Below are positions 38,778 to 50,132 of a stretch of 64,000 bases of DNA, piece by piece. Source of the DNA: Marinobacter sp. MDS2 (GTDB lineage: Bacteria > Pseudomonadota > Gammaproteobacteria > Pseudomonadales > Oleiphilaceae); contig NZ_JAVAJF010000005.1 in assembly GCF_030718085.1 (NCBI RefSeq), positions 10,736 through 74,735 of the forward strand, in the 5' to 3' direction. The notes below the pieces were generated by a model. That model worked only from the letters and a program-made list of their open reading frames with translations, made no database searches and was not told the DNA's origin. Made by a program: the position numbers and the translations under genes. Position 1 is the first letter of the stretch. The number at the start of each line of letters is the position of its first letter.

Positions 38778-40949
38778 ATGCACCTGTATATAGCTGAAAA
38801 ACCCAGTTTGGCACGCGCCATTGCCGCCGCGCTCCCCGGCCCCTACCAGAAAGGTCAGGGCTGGATTCGCTGTGGCGAAGGGCACAATTCGGTTACCGTC
38901 AGTTGGTGCATTGGCCATTTGCTGGAACCCGCAGAACCGGCCAGCTACAACCCGGCCTGGAAACGCTGGCGCCTGGAAGATCTGCCACTGTTTCCGGATC
39001 AATGGCGGCTGATCCCCAAGGACAGCGTCAAACAGCAGTTCAAGGTTCTCGAATCACTCATTCGGCAGGCAAATCTGATTACCCACGCCGGCGACCCTGA
39101 CCGTGAGGGCCAGTTACTGGTGGATGAAGTCATCCGCTTTGTCGGCTCAAAAGCACCGGTCAAACGGGTGTTGATTAACGACCTCACCCCGAATGCGGTT
39201 GCCCGCGCTATTGCCAGCCCAAAGGAAAACAGTGCATTCCGGAGCCTGTCCCACTCTGCCCTCGCCCGCCAAAGAGCGGATTGGCTTTACGGCATCAACC
39301 TTACACGGTTTTATACGCTGACCTATCAGCAACAAGGTGAGCAAGGCGTCTATTCGGTTGGCCGTGTGCAAACTCCGGTATTGGGTTTGGTGGTCGAGCG
39401 AGACAACACCATCGAACACTTCGAACCCAAGCCCTGGTTTCGCATTGAGGGCGTGTTTCAAGCGTCGGAGGAAGAGTCAGACTCACGCCCGTTTACTGCT
39501 CGCTGGCTACCCGATGAGCAGTTCCAGGAGCACCTGGATGAAGAAGGCCGCCTGCTCAACCGTGACATCGCGAACGAAATCGCAAACACTGTTCATGGCC
39601 GGCCCGGGCGTATTATCGAATCCCGCTTCCGGGATCGACCCGAACCGCCACCTCTGCCGCTGTCACTCTCGGCGCTGCAAATTGAAGCCGGTAGGCTATT
39701 CCGCATGGGCGCCAAAGAAGTGCTGGACACCGCCCAGAATCTCTATGAACGCCACCAGCTCATTACTTACCCGCGGTCAGACTCCCGTTACCTGCCGGAA
39801 GAGCATTTCCAACAACGTGAGCAAGTGATCCGGGCCATCGGAAGAGCCGCGCCAGATTTAGCCCCGCAAGCCGAGCAGCTCGACAGCAGCCGCCGTTCCG
39901 CCGCTTGGAACGATAAAAAAGTCGACGCCCATCACGCGATCATTCCCACCGTCCGGCCTTCAGCTAACGGCAAGCTCTCTGCGGCAGAACAGAAAATCTA
40001 CGGTCTGGTAAGCCGTTACTACCTGATGCAGTTCTGTGAAGATGCTGTGCACCGGGAAGGCAGGCTTACCGTGCAGGTTCAGCAGCACAAATTCCGAGCC
40101 ACAGAAACCGCGCTACTCAGCCCCGGCTGGAAAGCGCTGGAACTGAAACTCAAAGATAAGAACACTGAACCCCAGAAACCTCCACTACCCCGACTCGAGC
40201 GTGATGAACCGGCCCTCTGCAATCAGGCCGAGGTGAAGGAAAGAAAAACTCAGCCACCTCAGCATTTCACAGATGCCACGCTGCTCTCCGCAATGACCAA
40301 TATTGCGCGGTTTGTCGCGGATGCCGAACTCCGCAAAACCTTGAGAGAAACCGACGGCCTCGGCACCGAAGCAACCCGGGCAGCCATCCTCGATACACTG
40401 TTCCGGCGCGATTACCTGTTACGGGAAAAACGCTTCATACGGGCTACCGACAAAGGCAAAGCGCTTATCGCCGCCTTACCCGATTCGGCACGTACGCCCG
40501 ACCGCACCGCAGTATGGGAGGCCACTCTGGAAGGTATACGCCGGGGCGAAAACGACCCCAGAGCCTTCCTTGATACCCTGAAAAACGAGATACGGGGCTT
40601 CATCGAGCAGCCAGAAGCCGCCAAAAATGCACCACCGTCCGAAACCAGCATCCACTGCCCTAAATGCCGGACCCCCATGGTGCAAAGAGAGGGCAAATTC
40701 GGACCATTCTATGCCTGCACCCGTTACCCCAAGTGCACCGGCACACGCCCCTTGGAAGACACTCAACCCCAGGATGGCACCAGCCAGAAACCCGTACCTT
40801 GCCCGCACTGTTTTTCACCGCTGGTTCGCCGTCAAAGTAAAAAAGGCTGGTTCTGGGGCTGCAGTAATTTCCCTACCTGCCGACAAACAGTTAATGACGA
40901 CAACGGGAAACCCGCTTTAGTGTTACGGAATAGTACATATCGAAACTGA
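38778..40949 (+). CDS. topB: DNA topoisomerase III, with C-terminal zinc-finger extension
   Basis: TopB is a type IA topoisomerase that decatenates DNA. The 723-residue protein has the TOPRIM motifs (AEKPSLARAIA; THAGDPDREGQLL), the active Tyr in LITYPRSDSRYLP and the DGLGTEATRA segment. Beyond residue 610 it carries two four-Cys zinc modules (CPKCRTPM...CTRYPKCTGTRP and CPHCFSPL...CSNFPTCRQ), a feature more usual in TopA than in the 653-residue E. coli TopB. It is a single gene divergent from bolA-yciO. Confidence 0.94.
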   Translation: MHLYIAEKPSLARAIAAALPGPYQKGQGWIRCGEGHNSVTVSWCIGHLLEPAEPASYNPAWKRWRLEDLPLFPDQWRLIPKDSVKQQFKVLESLIRQANLITHAGDPDREGQLLVDEVIRFVGSKAPVKRVLINDLTPNAVARAIASPKENSAFRSLSHSALARQRADWLYGINLTRFYTLTYQQQGEQGVYSVGRVQTPVLGLVVERDNTIEHFEPKPWFRIEGVFQASEEESDSRPFTARWLPDEQFQEHLDEEGRLLNRDIANEIANTVHGRPGRIIESRFRDRPEPPPLPLSLSALQIEAGRLFRMGAKEVLDTAQNLYERHQLITYPRSDSRYLPEEHFQQREQVIRAIGRAAPDLAPQAEQLDSSRRSAAWNDKKVDAHHAIIPTVRPSANGKLSAAEQKIYGLVSRYYLMQFCEDAVHREGRLTVQVQQHKFRATETALLSPGWKALELKLKDKNTEPQKPPLPRLERDEPALCNQAEVKERKTQPPQHFTDATLLSAMTNIARFVADAELRKTLRETDGLGTEATRAAILDTLFRRDYLLREKRFIRATDKGKALIAALPDSARTPDRTAVWEATLEGIRRGENDPRAFLDTLKNEIRGFIEQPEAAKNAPPSETSIHCPKCRTPMVQREGKFGPFYACTRYPKCTGTRPLEDTQPQDGTSQKPVPCPHCFSPLVRRQSKKGWFWGCSNFPTCRQTVNDDNGKPALVLRNSTYRN

Positions 40950-41045
40950 AACACCGCACGTTTTCTGGGATAATTGTTGCAGCTGCAGAGTGCGTCATTC
41001 TGCACAAGCGACCCGCACCAAGTATCACCTTAGAGGCCAGGCTCA

Positions 41046-41774
41046 ATGCGCATTGCTCTGCTTGAAGATGAAATTGAACAAGCGCAAAACATTCAAGCGA
41101 TACTGTCCGACAAAGGGCATGAATGCGACAGCTTTGCCACCGGCCAATCCTTTCTCAGCGCGGTACTTCATCGCAGTTACGACCTGATCATTCTGGATTG
41201 GCAAATACCGGACATGACGGGCATCGACGTTTTAAAAAGTGTTCGCACCCACCTCGACTGGGCCATACCCGCGATTTTCCTGACCCAGCACGACAGCGAG
41301 AATGATATTGTCTGCGCGCTGGATGCCGGTGCAGATGATTTTCTAGCCAAGCCTGCACGTGCCGCAGAACTGATCGCCCGCCTGAATGCTCTGGCACGCC
41401 GCAGCAACCCCGAAAGCGACAAAGAGCTGCTGGTATATGGACCCTTCGAAGTCAACATGAATCAGCGCAGCATTCGCCTGCACGGAGAACTGCTGACCCT
41501 GACCGACAAGGATTTCGACCTCACACTGTTCTTGTTTCAGAATCAGGGCCGCCTGCTTACCCGGGACGTGCTGCTTGAACGAGTTTGGGGCGTCGCGCGA
41601 GACATCAACACGCGCACGGTGGATACCCATATAAGCCGGCTACGCCGCCGGTTGGGGCTCAATCCGGATAACGGATTCCGGATAAAAACAATCTATCAAC
41701 GAGGGTACCGTCTGGAAGCCGTTCAACCAACGGTCACAACCCCACCCGTGAGTAATCAGGCATCCCATGCTTGA
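41046..41774 (+). CDS. OmpR/PhoB-type response regulator
   Basis: The 242-residue protein has a receiver domain (acidic pocket E7-D8-E9, phosphoacceptor D51 in LIILDW, K102 in FLAKPA) and a C-terminal winged-helix DNA-binding domain (about 128-225; TDKDFDLTLFLF, RTVDTHISRLRRRL). It overlaps the following LysM-FecR gene by eight bases, and a histidine kinase follows that, so the three genes form one signalling unit. The kinase should phosphorylate it. Target genes are unknown. Confidence 0.93.
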   Translation: MRIALLEDEIEQAQNIQAILSDKGHECDSFATGQSFLSAVLHRSYDLIILDWQIPDMTGIDVLKSVRTHLDWAIPAIFLTQHDSENDIVCALDAGADDFLAKPARAAELIARLNALARRSNPESDKELLVYGPFEVNMNQRSIRLHGELLTLTDKDFDLTLFLFQNQGRLLTRDVLLERVWGVARDINTRTVDTHISRLRRRLGLNPDNGFRIKTIYQRGYRLEAVQPTVTTPPVSNQASHA

Positions 41775-43410
41775 GCCGATTCGCGCCACTTCGCCTAAAA
41801 TCCCGGCCTACGTATTGGCGCTGGTCATGACGCTCATGCCCGGCCTCGCCGTGGCGGAATGGTCTGTTACTCAAGGCTCTGCGCCAGCGTCTTCCTATTC
41901 GGCTGAAACAATGCCGGAATGGATCTACACACTTCAAACGACGGATTCGCTGGCCAGCATTGCCGACTCGTTACTGCAAAACGCCGGCGACGGCCACCGA
42001 TTGCTAGCTCACAACGGACTACCGGGCAACACCAACCTCAAAGCAGGCCAATCACTCCGTATCCCGATTGCCTGGCTGAAACGCCAACCCGAACCTGCCA
42101 AGGTTTCCTCGGTGAGCGGCAACGTTCAGCACATCTCGGGCGCGGATGGGCGTAAAACAACTCTGACCGAACGTTCTTTGATCCGAGTTGGTGACGAACT
42201 TTTGCTCGGTGCCGGTTCCGCCACTCTAACGTTGGCCGATGGCTCCGAAATACGGGTGTCGCCTAACTCCCGCCTGATGTTCAACCGTCTCACTCAGTAC
42301 GGCAAAACCGGCATGGTCGACACTCGGCTTCGGCTGCACAGAGGTGAAGTGCATTCCCGTGTCAAAACTCTTCAGGACAGCGGATCCCGGTTCGAGATCA
42401 CAACGCCGTCAGCGGTCGTAGCCGTGCGTGGCACCGCGTTCACGTTGCAGGCCAGCAGCAACGGCAGCAGCATCCAGGTACAGCAGGGAACTGTCGATTT
42501 TGGTCGTCCCGGTAAATCACAACGCATTCCGGCGGGGTATGGCGCGAGCGTCTCTACGACAGGCCCTGAACAACTCCGCATCCGGCAATTGCCACCTGCG
42601 CCTGAGATTCATCCAGTGGAATCGGTGGTCAGCAAGCTACCAACGGAACTGTCCTGGCATCCTTCTGCTGCGTCCGCGCACAGAATTGACATCTTTGAAA
42701 CGTCGTCGGGGGGCTGGGTACAAAGCCGAAGTGTTACCAGCAATCAGTTCCCCTTAGATCAACTCGACAACGGAGAGTATGAAGTGCATGTTGCCGCTTT
42801 GGATAGCCGCGGCATTGCCGGATTGCCCTCAGTTGTTCCTATCGAGGTGGAGTTGCAAGCCAAAACGCCCAAGCTTATCAGCCCAGTGAACGACGCCAGT
42901 GTTGACGATGACATGCCGGAGTTTCGTTGGCAGCTGAATGGGGCAAACGAAGTAGCGCGCATTGAAATTTCACAAGACAACAGTTTCGAGAATCTGGTCA
43001 CTACCAGTGAATGGGCACCGGAAAATCGGGCACTGCCCTCCCGAGCCTTAAGCCCGGGCACCTATTTCTGGCGGGTAACCACCGAAGCGGGCGGAACGTC
43101 ATTCGCCGCCTCAGAACCTCGAAAACTGACCATCAATGGCACACTGCCACCGGTTCGAATCATCAACATCAATTATCTGGGCAGTCAGGTTCGGGTGTTT
43201 TGGGAGCAAGCAGATGCAGCCAAAAAGTATCGGTTGCAGCTCTCTGAGGAGCCGGGGTTCCAGAACATCATCAAAGAAGCCGACGTGCCGGATACCGCCG
43301 CTTCGTTGCGGCTGATTCCCGGAAGACGCTATTTTGTACGCGTGAAAGCGGTCGCGGACGGCCCGATAGCCAGCCGCTGGGGGCCGGGGCGCGAGCTTTA
43401 TCTCGACTAA
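41767..43410 (+). CDS. Exported LysM-FecR domain protein with fibronectin-like repeats
   Basis: The 547-residue protein has a signal peptide (cleavage near residue 31, GLAVA before EW), a LysM-like peptidoglycan-binding domain (about 50-105), a FecR domain (about 110-260; AVVAVRGTAFTL motif) and two or more Ig/fibronectin-like segments (about 285-540; ending with IASRWGPGRELYLD). FecR-LysM proteins are often found beside CHASE2-type sensors. It probably lies in the periplasm attached to the cell wall and may present a signal to the kinase encoded next. The start overlaps the regulator gene. Confidence 0.87.
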   Translation: MLEPIRATSPKIPAYVLALVMTLMPGLAVAEWSVTQGSAPASSYSAETMPEWIYTLQTTDSLASIADSLLQNAGDGHRLLAHNGLPGNTNLKAGQSLRIPIAWLKRQPEPAKVSSVSGNVQHISGADGRKTTLTERSLIRVGDELLLGAGSATLTLADGSEIRVSPNSRLMFNRLTQYGKTGMVDTRLRLHRGEVHSRVKTLQDSGSRFEITTPSAVVAVRGTAFTLQASSNGSSIQVQQGTVDFGRPGKSQRIPAGYGASVSTTGPEQLRIRQLPPAPEIHPVESVVSKLPTELSWHPSAASAHRIDIFETSSGGWVQSRSVTSNQFPLDQLDNGEYEVHVAALDSRGIAGLPSVVPIEVELQAKTPKLISPVNDASVDDDMPEFRWQLNGANEVARIEISQDNSFENLVTTSEWAPENRALPSRALSPGTYFWRVTTEAGGTSFAASEPRKLTINGTLPPVRIININYLGSQVRVFWEQADAAKKYRLQLSEEPGFQNIIKEADVPDTAASLRLIPGRRYFVRVKAVADGPIASRWGPGRELYLD

Positions 43411-43442
43411 TAACCTACTGAACCACCAATAGCATAAGGCCC

Positions 43443-45326
43443 ATGACCAAGGACTGGCTTACCATCAAAAACGCGCCGTTGGCTTTGGGCCTTCTGCTTT
43501 TACTGAGTCTGTTTCTTTTCCAGAGCGAAGAGCTACCCGACCGCCTAGAGCACTGGCTTTACGATCAGGCAATCGCGTCGTGGCCCGCAGCCGTAAGCGA
43601 CCAAGTTGCAACGATTGCCCCTGACCATTGGGCTGCTTTCATCCCTAGCGTTGCGGTATTGGTGGTGCTGGCCTCGCTGCTGCCACGCCTAACCCCGACT
43701 TATATTCTGATTGCGTGTCTGACCACGATTGGCCTGAGCATTTCCGGCTACCTGCTTGTGCTGATTTACCTGCAGATACAATTGCCCGTCATAAACGCTT
43801 TACTGCTAACCGTCATTGCAATACCCATAGCTATCGGATTTCGGCTGGCTATGACAAACCGCTTTCTGAATGCACATCTCGACGATATGGCCAGCGCACC
43901 CAGCTTGTCTCTGCCACAACCGGCCAAACGGCAACCGGCTCAGCTTCTGGAGCATTTTCAAGCACTTCTGGAACCGGAAGGATGGCTGCTCTCGGAAAAC
44001 GGGGAACTGCTGCAAATTCATGGCATGACCATGGCGCAATCCCCCCATTTACCCGAAACTGGCCAGTGGGTTCATCAACTGAACCAAAGCTGGGTGAAAC
44101 TCGAACGGGGTAGTTCAACCTATGTACTAGGGCTGACTCTGAGAAATGACCTGAGCCGGGAGGTGACCCAACAATATCTACGCCGTCTCGAACTAGAGGC
44201 CGATACAATCACCGGTTCCAACCAATATTCCGCTCAGGCGTTCTCACCTCGCTTAGAAAAAATTCAGCCGGCAAACAAACGGCTTAGTCAGATGCAGTCG
44301 TTCATTGAGCACAGCTTCGAACACATGCCAGACGGCATTATTGTGACCGATGAGCTGGCAGTGGTCCGGTTTGCCAACCGCCACATTGAAGACTGGTTCC
44401 GTGAACCGATGCCCAGCCTCAGCGGCATGCCGTTGATCAAACTACTGCAAGGCCATGACCCGAAAGAGAACCCACCCTGGCACGAAGTCGTCTCGGAAAC
44501 CCTGACCCTGAACGAAAGCCGGAAGGTAAATTTAAAAGTACACGGCAGAGACTTTATCCTTCATTTGGCCCCGGTCACCCTGCCCGGAGACAGCCAGTCG
44601 GGCATTATTGCCAATCTCGCTGACATCTCGGAACTCCGGGAACAACAACGCCAGCACCGCCAGGTGATCGATTTTATATCCCATGACGTGCGTTCACCGC
44701 TGGTGTCTCAACTGGCGCTGATTGAGCAACTGAAACGGGACCCCTCGAACATCAACGAGCACCAGATCGAACAACTGGGCAAACTGGCACGACGCAGCTA
44801 TTCGCTGGCGGAGGAGTTCGTCAACCTGGCCCGCGCCGAACAGCTGTCAGAAACCCGGTTTTACGATTGCGACCTGCTGGCCATTGTCGAAAACGCACGA
44901 GACAGCGTGATTGAACAGGCTCATGAGAAGCATATTCGACTGGAATTGAATGACACCGATGACCTGTGGTTACAAGGAAATGCGGAGCTGCTGGAGCGGG
45001 CTGTCATTAACCTGCTAACCAACGCTATTCAGTACAGCCCGCCGAACACCACGATCACCATCCAGGTATACCAGGCTGGCCACATTGCCGGGCTTGCGAT
45101 TGCCGATGAAGGCTCAGGGATTGATGAAAGCGAACTACCCTATCTGTTCGACCGTTACCATCGTCAGCGCCATAACGAAATTGCCGGCAACCACGGGACA
45201 GGGCTAGGCTTGGCTTTTGTAAAAACCGTCGTGGAAAAACACAAAGGAAAGATTTACGTCGATTCGCTGCCGGGTGAAGGTACCACCTTCACCCTAAAGC
45301 TACCGATTGCTGACCCGATGGGGTAA
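43443..45326 (+). CDS. Membrane histidine kinase with reduced CHASE2-like input
   Basis: The 627-residue kinase has four predicted spans (about 11-27, 65-80, 85-107, 114-135). A PAS-like domain lies near 285-400, then the H-box FISHDVRSPL with H414 and an ATPase domain with N box (LLTNAIQYSP), G1 (DEGSGID) and G2 (GTGLGL). The membrane order, one span then three packed spans, is that of CHASE2 proteins, and the flanking DRLEHWLYD resembles the start of CHASE2. Yet only about 37 residues lie between span 1 and span 2 where CHASE2 normally has about 250-300. The large sensor domain thus appears lost, and the LysM-FecR protein may supply it. Confidence 0.9.
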   Translation: MTKDWLTIKNAPLALGLLLLLSLFLFQSEELPDRLEHWLYDQAIASWPAAVSDQVATIAPDHWAAFIPSVAVLVVLASLLPRLTPTYILIACLTTIGLSISGYLLVLIYLQIQLPVINALLLTVIAIPIAIGFRLAMTNRFLNAHLDDMASAPSLSLPQPAKRQPAQLLEHFQALLEPEGWLLSENGELLQIHGMTMAQSPHLPETGQWVHQLNQSWVKLERGSSTYVLGLTLRNDLSREVTQQYLRRLELEADTITGSNQYSAQAFSPRLEKIQPANKRLSQMQSFIEHSFEHMPDGIIVTDELAVVRFANRHIEDWFREPMPSLSGMPLIKLLQGHDPKENPPWHEVVSETLTLNESRKVNLKVHGRDFILHLAPVTLPGDSQSGIIANLADISELREQQRQHRQVIDFISHDVRSPLVSQLALIEQLKRDPSNINEHQIEQLGKLARRSYSLAEEFVNLARAEQLSETRFYDCDLLAIVENARDSVIEQAHEKHIRLELNDTDDLWLQGNAELLERAVINLLTNAIQYSPPNTTITIQVYQAGHIAGLAIADEGSGIDESELPYLFDRYHRQRHNEIAGNHGTGLGLAFVKTVVEKHKGKIYVDSLPGEGTTFTLKLPIADPMG

Positions 45327-45342
45327 CGGATCAAGCGGGGTA

Positions 45343-45831
45343 TCAAGACTGGATGGTTTTACTCACCGGCTCTGAAGGCTCGCTGATCAGCCCTTGCTTA
45401 TCCTGCACCTGAATCGTGAAATACCAAGTACCGGTATCGAGATTCTCTACGGTGTGGGACATCTCCGGATAGGACTCCGCCTCCTCCAGCACAATTTCCT
45501 CGTCAAGATTATCGAGGTCCTGACCGTAGCGGATCACGTACTTATCCAGCTCGCCCATGGCAATTCCATCGCCGTTGACGCGGGTAGACGGAGCAGCCCA
45601 GCTCAACACCGCCGAACGTGGCTCTTCGGACGATTCGGTTTCGGCTGTCTCGCCTGTATCTGCTGACGAGCCCTTCCCGGGATCTGCAGACACAGAACCG
45701 TTTGTTGACGTTGAATTGGAAGCGGCAGCGTCCGAATCGCCTGAACCGCCGCCACACCCTGCCAGCAACAATCCCAGCGTAAACGCGGCAATCCATGCCT
45801 TTGACATTCTAATGACGCGCTTATTAAACAT
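45343..45831 (-). CDS. Small lipoprotein with a fibronectin type III-like domain
   Basis: The 162-residue precursor has a lipobox LLAGC with lipidated Cys26, a Ser/Thr/Gly/Glu-rich linker (about 30-75) and a C-terminal fibronectin III-like domain (SAVLSWAAPSTR... GTWYFTIQVQDKQGLISEPS). It is probably an outer-membrane lipoprotein. An internal ATG at residue 9 is possible; neither start has a strong ribosome site. It is convergent with the kinase gene, and its fibronectin-like domain recalls those of the LysM-FecR protein nearby. Confidence 0.8.
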   Translation of the reverse strand: MFNKRVIRMSKAWIAAFTLGLLLAGCGGGSGDSDAAASNSTSTNGSVSADPGKGSSADTGETAETESSEEPRSAVLSWAAPSTRVNGDGIAMGELDKYVIRYGQDLDNLDEEIVLEEAESYPEMSHTVENLDTGTWYFTIQVQDKQGLISEPSEPVSKTIQS

Positions 45832-45965
45832 TCTGCACCAGTTTTTCGTCGAATTTGTGAAATTCTATAAAATCGACGGAGTAACGAGTACAGAGAAACG
45901 TCGGTCTTTTTGTTGCTAATTCGTCAAGTTTTGGTCAGTTTGGTTACATTCCAATCGCATAACGT

Positions 45966-47504
<1,539 letters not shown>

Positions 47505-50132
47505 CTATTTGCGGGCCTGAATATCCACCGGCGGTACGCCAAGATCCTGCCACTTCTCGGGATGACAGGTGAACAGAAGCAGCTGATGCCGTGTGGCGGC
47601 ATCGAACAGAATGCGCTTCATGTCGTCCAGCCGCTCTTCATCGCTGTGGACGAGCGTGTCATCCAGAATGATCAAGGTTGGGCGGCCGGCTTCACGCAGC
47701 AAATCCGCGTAGGCCAAACGGCTGATCAAGCCCATTTGCTCCCGGGCACCAAAGCTCAACTCTGTCACCTGACCAAGTTCCGCTCCCCGTGTGAATGTTC
47801 CGGGGCGCAGATGCTCATCCACTTCCAGAGTGGCTTGGGGAAACAACACCGACAGATAGTGATCAAGATGCTTTTGCAACGGTGCTTGCAGTCTTCGGGT
47901 CAACGCTTGTCGCTTCTCGGTCAGCAAGGTCAGCAACAAATCCAGCGCCCGCGCACGGCGGTGCAACTCCTGATAACGGCGATAGCACCGCTCAAGCTCT
48001 GCCTCTTGATCATTGAGCTGTTCTTCCAACCCTTCCGCGCCCCAAGCTTCCAATCGGACTTTAATATCACGAAGCTCGCGTCCGCGCGCCTCATGGGTCT
48101 GGCGGAGGTTGGCAATGGTGCGCTGATAACGCTCTATGTCTTGTTTGAGTATATCCGGGCGGGCGTTCAGAATTTCTCGTGAACGGCGCTCTATGCTTTC
48201 TTCCAGCGCTTTAGCTTTGCGCCCAAGGCCAAGCAGTTCGTCGGCAATTTGCTTCAGTTGCTGCTGGCGCTCTGGGCTTTGCTCTTCATCGGCTAACCGT
48301 TGCCACTCGGCTTGCGCGGTGTCTCGGGCCTGCTGAACCGACATCATTGCGCTGCGATGCTTCTGATCTTGCGCTTCCGCGGCGGTGAGAGCAGCCGCTG
48401 CTCGCTCAAACGCTGCGTCCGCCGCGACCAACTCGAGCACCTCTATAGAGGCGTCTGGCTTGGGCGTAGCCGACAATTGCTCCGTGGCACTTTCCAGCTC
48501 TCGTTGCGCTTCTCGCTGCTCGATCACCAGCGGATCAATGCCCGCTGGAGCGACCGATTTGAGCAACTCTTCAGCGTGTTGCTGCGCCCGCCCGGCCTTT
48601 TCGAAAGCCGACAACCGGTTCTCAGCTGACAGCACCGAATCAACACCCAACGTGCTCTGAAGCTCAGCCACAGTCTGCTGCAAGGTAGCGAGGTTTCGCC
48701 GGGTGCTGGCCAGCGATTCACCGCCCGGGGTAATTCCCAAAGTTCCCACCCCCGGAATGACAACACTGGATTCTTCCAACAACTGCTGTTCGCCTTGGCC
48801 TTGCAGCGCGTCGCCGTTCAAGGCGACAGATCGTTCGGGCTCAAGGTTCCAACTAAAGCGAGTAGCAATCGCGTTTGAACGGATCGTCTCTTCGTTCAAC
48901 TGACGCTCTGCGATTTTCAGGCGCTGCACCGCTGCCGCATCGATCCGGTTGTCTCGAACCTGCTGTCGCGCTTGTTCAACCTGCTTCTGATAGTCGCGGG
49001 CCTTGGTCAGGTTATCAGCCAGCTGCTGGACACGCTGCTCCAGACGCGTTGCGTCCTGCTCCAACCGGGATCGGGCCTCATGCAGGCGGGCTTGTTTAAC
49101 GTGCTGTTCGGCCGTTTCATAAGCGGCCTTGGCTTCGCGTAACCGCGCCGCATTGGCAGGCGCTTGCAATTCCAGCCGCTGAACATCGGCCTGTGCTTTA
49201 TCCAAATCGACTTTGCGGGCCGCCAATTGCCGACTCAGGTTTTCTTGATACGCTTGGTTTTGCTCCAGCAAACGCCGGCTCTGCTGCAATTGTTCGAGCG
49301 TTGCTTTCTCTTGAGCCTGCGCCTGTTCCAACTGCTGAACTTGCTGATAACGCACCTGAGTTTCTTCCAGCTGCCGCTGCGCGTCTTCCCATGGGCGCTC
49401 GGCTTCTGTGCGCTCATACTCTTTAGTGAGTTTACCTAAGCGGTCTACCTGCTCCTGATACCTCTGAATGCGCGCTTTCAGCTCGCTGATCGTCTGCTCC
49501 GCTTCCAAGCGATCTTTATCCAGTTGCGCGTATTCGCCTCGAGGTTTTCCGGTTCCGGTCAGAAGCTGATTACGCTGAACCCGAACCGCCTCAATAACCT
49601 CATCACCACCAGAACTGGCCACTTCACCCACGAGCGAATTCAGGGCCGATTTCAGGTGGTCTCCAGCGTGCTCAACCGACTGTTCCAGATCCTGCCCGGT
49701 ACCCTGCTCAACCCAGAGCAACCCCGGAATCCCCCAATGTTCGGCTTTACTGGCGCCGCGCTTGGGGTATTGATAACCCAACAGTTCCGCCAGCTTCTCT
49801 TCTGCATCGTCTTCGCTGAAGCTGCGAGTACCAATGGTCAGATCGCACCGCTTGCGCTGCAGAAAGCTTTTGGTCAATCGCCACGTTTCGCCTTGGTGCT
49901 CAAACTCCAGGGTCACCGTGGGAGCAGCCGCAGAATCGCCCCACGGGCGCAAATCATCCACCGCCGTTGATCGGTAACGTTCGAAGAAAGCAGCACGAAT
50001 CGCTCGAACCAGCGTACTTTTACCCGATTCATTCGGGCCGTGTATCAGATTCAAACCGGGCTGCAGGTTATCCAGAACAAAAGGGTTCCGGAATTGACGC
50101 AGCTGCTCAACACGCAGGTTTTGCAGTTTCAT
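47505..50132 (-). CDS. SbcC/Rad50-like ATPase without zinc hook (YhaN-like)
   Basis: The 875-residue protein is a Rad50-like ATPase: Walker A GPNESGKST (32-40), extensive Gln/Ala-rich coiled coil, signature SFGAREQMGL near 785 and Walker B TLIILDDTLVHSD near 820. No CxxC zinc hook is present; only isolated Cys residues occur. Instead, residues of about 420-475 interrupt the coil with a short globular stretch (RFSWNLEPERSVALNGD... IPGVGTLGITPGG) that looks like beta structure. It starts four bases inside the nuclease gene end (ATGA), so both subunits are co-translated. It probably works in DNA repair or end processing. Confidence 0.8.
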   Translation of the reverse strand: MKLQNLRVEQLRQFRNPFVLDNLQPGLNLIHGPNESGKSTLVRAIRAAFFERYRSTAVDDLRPWGDSAAAPTVTLEFEHQGETWRLTKSFLQRKRCDLTIGTRSFSEDDAEEKLAELLGYQYPKRGASKAEHWGIPGLLWVEQGTGQDLEQSVEHAGDHLKSALNSLVGEVASSGGDEVIEAVRVQRNQLLTGTGKPRGEYAQLDKDRLEAEQTISELKARIQRYQEQVDRLGKLTKEYERTEAERPWEDAQRQLEETQVRYQQVQQLEQAQAQEKATLEQLQQSRRLLEQNQAYQENLSRQLAARKVDLDKAQADVQRLELQAPANAARLREAKAAYETAEQHVKQARLHEARSRLEQDATRLEQRVQQLADNLTKARDYQKQVEQARQQVRDNRIDAAAVQRLKIAERQLNEETIRSNAIATRFSWNLEPERSVALNGDALQGQGEQQLLEESSVVIPGVGTLGITPGGESLASTRRNLATLQQTVAELQSTLGVDSVLSAENRLSAFEKAGRAQQHAEELLKSVAPAGIDPLVIEQREAQRELESATEQLSATPKPDASIEVLELVAADAAFERAAAALTAAEAQDQKHRSAMMSVQQARDTAQAEWQRLADEEQSPERQQQLKQIADELLGLGRKAKALEESIERRSREILNARPDILKQDIERYQRTIANLRQTHEARGRELRDIKVRLEAWGAEGLEEQLNDQEAELERCYRRYQELHRRARALDLLLTLLTEKRQALTRRLQAPLQKHLDHYLSVLFPQATLEVDEHLRPGTFTRGAELGQVTELSFGAREQMGLISRLAYADLLREAGRPTLIILDDTLVHSDEERLDDMKRILFDAATRHQLLLFTCHPEKWQDLGVPPVDIQARK

